Of a DNA stretch of 64,000 nt, positions 56,475-64,000 are shown piece by piece. The stretch's first letter is position 1; the number at the start of each line of letters is the position of its first letter. A model generated the notes under the pieces. It did not search any database. It saw nothing but the letters and a program-made list of their open reading frames with translations, and was not told the DNA's origin. Origin of the DNA: Ampelomyces quisqualis (Eukaryota; Ascomycota; Dothideomycetes; Pleosporales; Phaeosphaeriaceae). The DNA is taken from positions 1,178,001-1,242,000 of the forward strand of contig JAGTXZ010000011.1 of the NCBI GenBank assembly GCA_018398575.1, given 5' to 3'. Position numbers and translations under genes: made by a program.

Positions 56475-57507
56475 CTACATGAAGTCATCCAGGAAGTCCT
56501 CGTCACGGTCCTGGTTGCTGGACTCGGCCAGGTTGTCTTCGGTCATGATATCGTCGTAGGCATGATCTCTCTGCCATGCGAGCTCCTTCCTCTCTTTGGC
56601 AACGCGAGCTTCTTCCTTGCGCTGGGGAAACGTCAGCTTGGAACCGTGGGCGGGCATGAAGAGACGAGGTAAGTCAGTGTATAGGTGCAGTGGCGAGCAT
56701 GATGTGGTAGACGGCTCAAGACAGGTCGCGTGTCAAGAGACAGGCAGACCATCCCAGAGCAAGGTAGAGATGGAGATAAAAAAAAAGATAAAAGGCAGAA
56801 ATGGTGCTGGAGCGTAAACAAGAATAAGGAACATACCCTCGCCTGCTGAGCATCTCTATCCCTCCGCCCCAACTCCTTCAATCTCGCCTCCTTCTCCTCC
56901 CTCAAATCAGGAAACTTCTCCACCTTGGTCTTGTTTAACCGATTGACAATAGCATTCTCCCTCCTCACCACATGTACGCGCTTGACCTATCCTCACAATT
57001 AGCCCACCAGTTCCCACAACCCCCACCACACACTCAGACAAGCCAAATAAACCTCACAATGGAAACCTCTCGACATACCTTCCGCTGATCCTTGAACCCA
57101 ACCTGCCCCACCGCCATGCTCCCATCCTTTTTCAAATTGCTCCACGGCGTATACACGATCGTTACATTATCCTTCTTATTCCCCTCGATACTGTTCGCCT
57201 TGGTGAGCTGCGCGCAGTCGGTGAGTAGGTCTTTGTTCATTTGCTCCCAGTCTTCGCCTTCTGGGAGGCGCACGTAGATATGTGCAGAGGATAGATTGTC
57301 GACATGGAACCATATATCTTCGGCCCAGCCGTGAGCGATGAGGTCTTCATCTGGTGGGGAAAGGGTGTGTTAGTGGGGGTTTGTTGATGGAAGTCACGGT
57401 GGGGGTTGCGCGGGGAATGGGAGGGCAGAAGTACTTTCGACCTTGTCTTTGCCGACGTATATGAAGGATGCGGGCGAGGTGGTGTTGGAGGAGAAGTAGT
57501 ACACCAT
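56475..57507 (-). CDS. JLP2: CCDC25/Jlp2-type NFACT-R protein
   Basis: Small conserved eukaryotic protein with the NFACT-R (DUF814) RNA-binding-like domain; the human homologue is CCDC25. Exons 57507-57435, 57350-57079, 56986-56837 and 56621-56475; introns 57351-57434, 56987-57078 and 56622-56836. 213 residues, the usual length. The N-terminus MVYYFSSNTTSPASFIYVGKDKVE is diagnostic, followed by DLIAHGWAEDIWFHVDNLSSAHIYVRLPEGEDW, DCAQLTKANSIEGNKKDNVTIVYTPW, VGQVGFKDQRKV and the Lys/Glu-rich coiled tail (RLNKTKVEKFPDLREEKEAR, RKEEARVAKERKELAW) with an acidic end FLDDFM. All splice phases agree. Promoter shared with MZT1. Confidence 0.92.
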
Positions 57508-57979
57508 CTCGAGGGCGCGAGGCGAGTTTGGATTCTGCAAGGATAATGTTGCGCAAGGCGGGATGTGGTGAATTTCGAGAGCACGTGTGGGGGTTAGCGG
57601 GGTACGAAGTAAAGCCACAGCTAAACCTCAGCCTCGTCTATACTTCATGTCACGGTGATGGTGAGCTGCAGGTGTTTGATGCTTTCTTTGAGCTTTTCAT
57701 GCCTACTTTTACTCAAACATGGGATAAGAGACTAGACTCCTCCCTGGATCCGGCTTCCACATCATGGCTCCCAGCGCCATGCTTCAAATTATCCAGTGAG
57801 AAGTCGAGATGAAAGGCCGAATTACCCGATGCGGTGTGTGAGCACGGATCAAGAGGGGCAGTCGCAGTCGCGTTGCAACACGTGCGTCCCGCCCGAGTCC
57901 ACTACCTATTTGCGACTCAAGCCAAACAACGAGATGTGAGTGCAATCAGGCATCGACCCAAGAACCACAATCCACGAGA
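57508..57979. promoter_or_regulatory. Divergent promoter JLP2 / MZT1
   Basis: 472 bp between two start codons, no coding signal. Assigned by position. Confidence 0.5.
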
Positions 57980-58415
57980 ATGCCCGCCGAAGCAGCCTCC
58001 GCCGAAGCGCGCCGCAAAGCAGCCCGCGAAGTCATCGACATCCTCCACGAAATCGCAACACTACTCGTACGCTGCCAACACCCGACTTGCTCCTACCATC
58101 CATGTTAACAAAACGTCACAGAATACCCACCTCGACCGCCAACAGCTTTCCTACTGCGTCTCGCTCATCGAAAATGGCGCGAATCCAGAAGCCTTGGCCG
58201 TAAGTTGCCCTCCGCAGCACAGTAATCCAGCGGTTCCGCAGCGCATTCCCCCCAACGCGCGCGGTTCGTTACGAAAGGTGTCTTGTTGCTAATTATACTA
58301 ACATGTGGCGCAGAAAGTCATACAGACGTTGCGCGAAGAATACCCACCGTCGTCTGTTGGTGATGATGATGATGATGATGATGATGACGATGATGCGAGT
58401 GCAGGCGCGCGCTGA
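57980..58415 (+). CDS. MZT1: Mitotic-spindle organizing protein 1 (MOZART1)
   Basis: Small activator of the gamma-tubulin complex at spindle pole bodies. Exons 57980-58066, 58122-58199 and 58314-58415; introns 58067-58121 (GTACGC..CAG) and 58200-58313 (GTAAGT, TACTAACA branch, CAG). 88 residues. The MOZART1 core is clear: VIDILHEIATLLNTHLDRQQL, then CVSLIENGANPEALAKVIQTLREE, both built across splices. The C-terminus adds a run of 11 Asp (GAT microsatellite) and ASAGAR. Too short and spliced to appear as one open frame, so easily missed. High confidence in identity. Confidence 0.95.
58362..58394 (+). repeat. GAT trinucleotide microsatellite in MZT1
   Basis: Eleven consecutive Asp codons: eight GAT, one GAC, two GAT, in the last exon of MZT1. 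Confidence 0.95.
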
Positions 58416-59347
58416 ATGGAATGTTGCATGATCATCGGGGTCCGAAACGTGTGTGGTGCGTTGTGCAGGCGCGTAAGGGAATCGGATGGGGCGGGGTGTT
58501 TTCGTCAATCTATTTCAAGAAGGGGGAGGGGAGCTCGGGCGGCGAAATCGAGGCACAGCAAGACACGCTGGTGGTGAGCAATTGTTGGCGGTGAGCACTC
58601 GTGGGTTGTTGGAGTCTACCATGCAAGGTCAGACTTGGCGATGCGCCCATCACGAGTAAAAAGCTTATGATTGCGTGGCGCGCATGGAGGGGTACATCGG
58701 ACAAGCGCGGGGCAGCACTCGTTCCAACAACCCTCGCAACCACGCCAAGCAAAGATGACAGCAAGCCTTCATGCACTGTTATCAGTAGATGCTGGCGCAC
58801 CTTGTCACGTCATAGCCTTGCCCGTCTCGACTGGCTGTCATGGTAGAAAGACCGTGATTTTGTAGAAGGTCTACCGACCCATACCAGCCGGCAACCGCGG
58901 CTACTAGAAATCAAACACCCACTTCCCCATCTATCTGACATGATCTGGTAGCGAAAACGGCGAGACTCGGAACTTGAGCCTGTGTGTGGCACATCACCTG
59001 GTCACCGGATATGCTAACATGCAGGGCTAAGGCGAGACTAACTATGTTGACTTGCGTTTGATAATGCGTCATGGGAACATCAAGGCCGTATCTAGCGTGT
59101 GAGATTGGAGATAGTCCCAATGCAATGCAAGCAAGGACGACAATCGATGCGAGATAAGAGATGAAATAAGCTGCAGACCGATCGGGTAGCGATTGACTGG
59201 GGTATCTTTGACGGGTGGAATACAAGCGAAGGGATATGGGGTATCTTCTGCCAAGGAAACTCGTTTCTTGAGTGAGGTAAGGAAAACGCCTCACTCTCTT
59301 CCATCGGAACATGGAGTGGGTTGGGGAATGCGAAGCTTTCTCTCTCT
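58416..59347. other. Convergent intergenic region, 930 bp
   Basis: Between MZT1 (+) and the GNAT gene (-). No gene seen; frame fragments of the minus-strand gene continue past its stop only in other frames. Confidence 0.5.
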
Positions 59348-60612
59348 CTATCTGCTTCCCCAGGTCGGAGAGCTCTGGCGCCGTCTGAAATTGCCCTTTT
59401 CGTCGGCGACTCTCTTGAGCACTTTTTCGGCTTTGGCTTCTTGTTTGTCGAGGAAGGAGTTGAAGATTGAAGGGAGGACGCGTGTCGAATCTGGTGTATA
59501 TTAGCATTTCCATTACCAGTATTGGAGGCGTAGAATTGGTCTTACTAGCATGGTCACCATCAAAAATGATTCCGTCTGCGCATTTCTCGCCAGCAACCTT
59601 GACCGCTTCTTCGAGCAGACTCTCGCCGACACCTTTGCGTCTGTACTTGAGTTTGACGGTCCATGCGCGGATAACTGCTTTGCCGCGCCTACGACGTCCA
59701 CGCTTCTTCGCGGCGTCGTCGTCTGCCCAGCCCAGGACAAGTGCGCCAATGATGTCTTCACCCCACTTGACTACGATGAGCCTGTCATCGCCGAGCCAGC
59801 TCATGTCGATGTCCTCCGCAAGACTAACGTATTCGCGCGTCATCCAGCGGATGAAGATCAAAAAGGTCATGCTGATGCCGCCAACGGTGGTTCCAACCAT
59901 GAGCCAGTTGTTGTACACCCTCAGCATCCATTGGAACGCGATGGCGGTGATGAGACCCAAGGTTGCAAGTGTGATGGGATGGAATATGAGTATCTTGCTG
60001 GAGACCTGGCGTTGCTGGGCCACTGAGTCGGCGACCAAGCGCAGTCCTTCGACACGATCATCCTCAGATTCGGCAGTGTATGTCGTCAGTTGCGGGATCT
60101 CGTCTATTGCCGATTTAGCGGGCGCTGAGGGTTCGACGGACGACATGATTTTGCTTTCGGCGGGCGATGGGTACGGGTGGTGCGGCGCGGGGAGTGTTGA
60201 GAAAGTTAGTGGTGTCGGGGGTAGTGGTTGGAGCGAGTAGCTGTTGGGACGGAATGTGTTTGGTGTGCCCAACGGCGAGGGCAGGTCGGGATCAATTCTC
60301 AAATTTGCGCTCAGACTCATGAAGAAAGCTATAACCCATGTTAGCAACCAGTTGCCATACTAAGAGTGGTGCCGTGGTGTTGTGAATCCCATGCCATGTC
60401 TCGGTCACGCGACACCACCCACACCCAACATCTCAAGCGAACATACCAGCACTCGTCCGGAACCCAGGCAGCGCCGGAATTGCCGGAATTGCTCTTTCAA
60501 TCCCTGAATAATGATTCACAATAACCGTCGACTCGCCGAGAAAATGCCTCTGAGGAAACACCTGCGGGCCAGGCGGAACAAGTAACTTGCTTGGAGGAAG
60601 TTGGCGACGCAT
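59348..60612 (-). CDS. Membrane-anchored GNAT N-acetyltransferase
   Basis: Exons 60612-60447, 60328-59546 and 59490-59348; introns 60329-60446 (GTATGT..TAG) and 59491-59545 (GTAAGA..CAG). 363 residues. The N-terminal 55 residues (MRRQLPPSKLLVPPGPQ, HYSGIERAIPAIPALPGFRTS) come from a separate exon; a Met at 60320 is the alternative start. After a Pro/Ser-rich linker there are two adjacent hydrophobic helices (ILIFHPITLATLGLITAIAFQWML and NNWLMVGTTVGGISMTFLIFI), then the acetyltransferase fold: RLIVVKWGEDIIGALVLGW, a basic loop (KKRGRRRRGK), AVIRAWTVKLKYRRKGVGESLLEEAV with the R-x-x-G-x-G acetyl-CoA loop, and GIIFDGDHA. The last exon gives a Lys/Glu-rich tail. Substrate unknown; the helix pair suggests action at a membrane surface. 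Confidence 0.82.
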
Positions 60613-62782
60613 CCTTGCTCTTTATACCGCAACCCCAAAAGAAGAATTACACAATACAAGTATTTATTGGGTCGGTCCAGCCAAAAGGACAGTAGTATTA
60701 GATAAAAGCATTAACAGGAAAGAGGAGGAGAAAGGAGCAACGAGGTGTAGGGTATGGCGTGTGAGCGGAAGAGAACAGAGGGTAGGCAAGGGTAATGTTC
60801 TGAACAGTATGATGCAGTGGTGGGAGAACGTGCGTCTAAGTACTCCGTATCGGCTGTCAGCCAAGCCCTTGTTCGCAAAAAAAAAGGATGCACGGTTAGA
60901 AGAGAGGAACGGGGCGTGGTTTTTGTTTCCACTCTTTTTGTGCTCCGCGCTCTGGGACTGGCATGACTAGGGGCCCCGCCGCAGAGCGAGATCTTCAGCA
61001 GGCCCGCCTGTTTTCTCTCAACCCGCGCTGCGCATCTTTCTGCTGCATGAAAGCCTTATTGCAAGAGGTCTTATTGGCCGCATGTGGCCTGGGAAGATAA
61101 GAGCCTGTGCGTTTCGTTGCGGATGACAAGCCAGACCGGTCCACTTAGATGACTTCAAGGCCGATTTTGGATGGGAACTAGACTTGTGTGGCATGGGTTC
61201 CAGAACTTCCGACTCCTTGCAGTTTGTTGGATCGTTGGTTGGGAATTGAACTTGATATACTACCTTAAGTTACACTCGCACACATATGCCGTGCCTCTCA
61301 GCTTTCGGAGTCCCTACGAGACTCTTCACAGCCAGCTGCATGTACTTGCTCCAAGACCTATCTGTCTACGCAAACCTGCCACCATGACAGCAGCTTTACA
61401 TCACGCCATCATCGACACCATCTGCGCGATGCGCCAGCTTCAACATCTGGCCAGGCGAAACGCGAACAAGCAAGCGCAAGCGACCTGACACCTCACCCCC
61501 CGTAAGCGAATTATCAACCTCAAACATGCGCGCTTCCCTCGCGAGCATGTAAGTGGCTACACTACTGAAACGAACTACTGTGCACGCATAAACACCACAC
61601 GTCAAATGTCTCAAACTTGGTCACACCCTGCAGCTCCAAGGCTTGACTGCTCAGCATCTTTGACAAACACACCTAAATAGCATCGTCCGCCCGCCGTCCA
61701 GCAAAATCATACTCGACACATGTTGCGAGGCAAGTTTCACAGCTTGTAAGAACCACCGTTCTTAAGACGCCAAGAATAGTTCCATGTACTCCGTGCGCTA
61801 CCTACCTACCATACTTCCTTGGTCTGCCTCAGCTCAGCTGTATATTAAAAAAAAATGCACTTCATCTGCAGCGCACATGATTCGCATCGAGCACCTTACG
61901 TGTTAGACTACAATATCATCTCCACTCCCCCACCAAGTGACGCCGCGGGTCTTGGCGCTTCACCCCAGCCACAAGCATTTCCCTTTGAAAGAAAGACGGT
62001 TAGAAAGCAGATACGGAGTTCGCGTGGCCCCAGACGCCATGTGCAAAAGCCTCATGGCACATTTGCGACATGGAAGGTCGAAACGGCAACTGCCAAGTCA
62101 GTGACATGTTTCACTTTGTTTGAAGCGCCGAGCACCGAATCGTTCGCACGAAAGGTGTAGATCACGCCGATTGCCGAGGTAAGTAAGCTTCGCTGGGTTG
62201 TCCCGTCGAAGATAGGATGCTTTTGCACGATACATGATCATCACATATGGATTCGTTTAAATACTGTCCAGCACACAACTATACCGGGAAAGTATATACA
62301 TCTAACAACTGATACATCTCGACAGAACAATACATCCATCACACTCGACTGATTCGTCTCGTACAGTTTACTTTACAAGTGAAGAGTTACGTGATAGGTG
62401 ACGCATATTGTAGTGGTGAAAGAGGACAAAAAGCAACGGCCGAGTCTATCCAAATCGCCTGGTGATGGGGGATGGCATGGAGACCAAAACGCCTAGTAAT
62501 GTGGGATGGAATGGAGACCCGACGCCAAAGTACTGCATGTAGATGAGCTGGCAGACAGACATCCAGAGTGGCGCAATGGAAGAAGCACCCATATTTCAGA
62601 ATATGGAGTTGTCCTTCCGTATGCAAAGGGTACTTTCAGCCCACAAGCACACGACTCGGCAAAATGGCCAAGTTTGGCTCGAGCACGAGGCCGCTCGTGA
62701 GGGTGGACTCGCGACACGAACTCAAAGATTCATGTCCTTGGCTTGTCTATAGCCGCGGGAAGTAATGTGAACGCCGTTTCGT
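60613..62782. other. Intergenic region, 2.2 kb
   Basis: No gene recognised. A TACGGAGTA motif (reverse) at 60841-60849, near-matches at 61794 and 62013, and an imperfect 30-bp direct repeat (62456-62485 and 62490-62519, period 34, four differences). Confidence 0.5.
62456..62519 (+). repeat. Imperfect 30-bp direct repeat, period 34
   Basis: Two copies starting CGCCT[GA]GT[GA]ATG and ending GGAGACC, 26 of 30 positions identical. Confidence 0.75.
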
Positions 62783-64000
62783 TCACTTCTTCTGTTGCGC
62801 GTCTGGAGCAGACGAAGCACCCGCACCTGGCACTAGAGTATGCTCGTGGTTGTCGCAAAGGAGTACCTTGCCACCCTCTTCTTGCGAGCAGACCTGACTG
62901 CCGGTGACCCATTTGTCTTCGATGATCTCGTCAAGCGTCGCGCGCTTTTTTGGATCGACCTCCAGCATTCTGCCAATGATATGCCTACTTTCTCGCGGAA
63001 GCAAGCGCAGCAATCGCCAAGGTCCCTTGATGACCTGAGGGGCAGGTTGAATAGTGGAGGATGTTGAAGCATGATGTTCTCCAGTATGATTGCGGGTGGT
63101 TGGCTCTGACTGTGACCCACGCTCGTGTTGAAGATCGGCAGAGGATTTAGATGGACCGGTGATTAATCTTGGTCCGTCGTTTGGAGGAGAAATAAACAGC
63201 TTATACGAGTTGTCCGAGACTCGCGGAGCTTTCCAAGGAAACCGACGTAGTGTCATGCAACAGAACATAATCGCAAGGGACCAGATATCGGTCGGCTGTG
63301 GGTCGTATTTGGACAGATCATATACCTCGGGGGCCAGATAGGGATCTGAACCGACGATACCTTGATAGTGTTAGTTGCGTCAACAGACTGGAAAAGATAT
63401 GTGCTTACCGCTTGCGAGTACAGTTTCGTTTTCAAAGGGATATTGAAAGACTGCAGCACTTCCGAAATCGATTATCTTCATAATGCCGTGCTCGTTGACG
63501 ACCACATTGTCAAGCTTCAAGTCTCGATGGGCGAGACCCATGTTGTGGAGATAGGTAACCCCGTTCAGAATTTGGAGCGTACAACAGCTGACCTCTTCAC
63601 GGCTCATCTTGCCAGTCATGACGATGGCGAAAAGATCAAATGGCGCGTACTCCATGACCACAAAGTAGCTGCCTTTCTCGTTTACCAGATCCATGGTTTC
63701 GATTATGTTACCATGGTGCAAAGTCGAACCTATACAGAACTCGGCGGTAACCTTTTTGTTGTAGTCTTTTTCGGACTCGTAGGAATGCCTTGCACGGAAT
63801 TGCTTTACAGCGAACGTCACTCCGTCACTGCTCCGCTTCATCAGGCGCACTGAGCCGCCGGCACCAGAACCGAGGACTTTTCCGAATTTTCCATACTTAC
63901 TCTGCAAGCCATGATCATCGGCGAATGGAATATGGAATGTTCCTCCACCAGTAAGAGATGGAGTCATGGTGCCCGATTTCGATTTGCTGCGTTTCTCGCC
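62783..64000 (-). CDS. HAL4/SAT4-type Ser/Thr protein kinase, 5' end outside the window
   Basis: Kinase of the fungal Npr1/Hal5 group that regulates potassium and nutrient transporters at the plasma membrane. Exons >64000-63409 and 63360-62783, intron 63361-63408 (GTAAGC..AAG, CTAAC branch). 389 residues visible; the frame stays open upstream of the Met at 63967 (KRSKSKSGT), so the regulatory N-terminus probably lies beyond the window. Kinase motifs in order: GSGAGGSVRL (ATP loop), FAVKQF (catalytic Lys), VVMEYAPFDLFAIV, HRDLKLDNVVV (catalytic loop), KIIDFGSA (DFG) and, after the splice, GIVGSDPYLAPEVY (activation segment). A low-complexity insert (about LQHERGSQSEPTTRNHTGEHHAS) splits the C-lobe before ESRHIIGRMLEVDPKKRATLDEI. 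It ends in Lys residues. All catalytic residues are present. Confidence 0.88.

Noticed and set aside
60000..62782. Small open frames such as 61171-61488 and 61855-62160
   Set aside because: No conserved motif or splice context; consistent with random open frames.

Overview
The window is a gene-dense piece of a filamentous ascomycete nuclear genome. Several features point to this: multi-exon genes with 41-120 nt introns carrying GTANGT donors and CTAAC-type branch sites, and families confined to or typical of filamentous fungi (type II NADH dehydrogenase with an EF-hand, Clr2, DUF2293, DUF1763, WSC, SNG1/DUF3533, HAL4-type kinase). The overall look suggests Dothideomycetes, probably Pleosporales, but that is an inference. 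I see no virus, plasmid, rRNA, tRNA or CRISPR.

Layout. 1-18.4 kb: 3' part of mitochondrial-fission adaptor mdv1 (+), external NAD(P)H dehydrogenase (+), a nucleotidyltransferase-like protein with a long disordered tail (-), a 53-residue spliced microprotein (-), ESF1 (+), a 2036-residue protein with four tandem Ulp1/C48-like protease modules (-), and a bZIP factor (-). 18.4-23.3 kb is a gene desert with a possible decayed membrane-protein gene. 23.3-33.6 kb: a TFIIIC tau55/histidine-phosphatase-like gene (+), then heterochromatin factor Clr2 (-) and a SNF2-PHD remodeller (+) in a head-to-head pair whose shared promoter contains a 23-bp minisatellite, then RNase H2 subunit C (-). 34.7-46.1 kb: cyclopropane-fatty-acid synthase-like enzyme (+), Asi3-like RING protein (+), Ufo1-like F-box/WD40/UIM protein (+), and mitochondrial ribosomal protein uS12m (-). 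46.9-53 kb: secreted WSC protein (+), MAPEG protein (-), SNG1-like membrane protein (-) and a complete Tc1/mariner-type MITE. 53.3-64 kb: DUF2293 (-), DUF1763 (+), JLP2/CCDC25 (-), MZT1 (+), a membrane GNAT acetyltransferase (-) and a truncated HAL4/SAT4-like kinase (-).

Most genes are independent housekeeping or chromatin genes, and I see no secondary-metabolite cluster. Functional themes recur: ubiquitin/SUMO-type proteolysis (four-module C48 protein, Asi3-like RING, Ufo1-like F-box) and chromatin/RNA polymerase III (Clr2, SNF2-PHD, tau55).

The most unusual object is the four-module C48-like protein. Its two C-terminal modules keep a His-Asp-Gln-Cys set, while the first two have Ala and Ser in place of the catalytic Cys. 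Exon coordinates were deduced by hand from splice signals and reading frame and should be treated as models.
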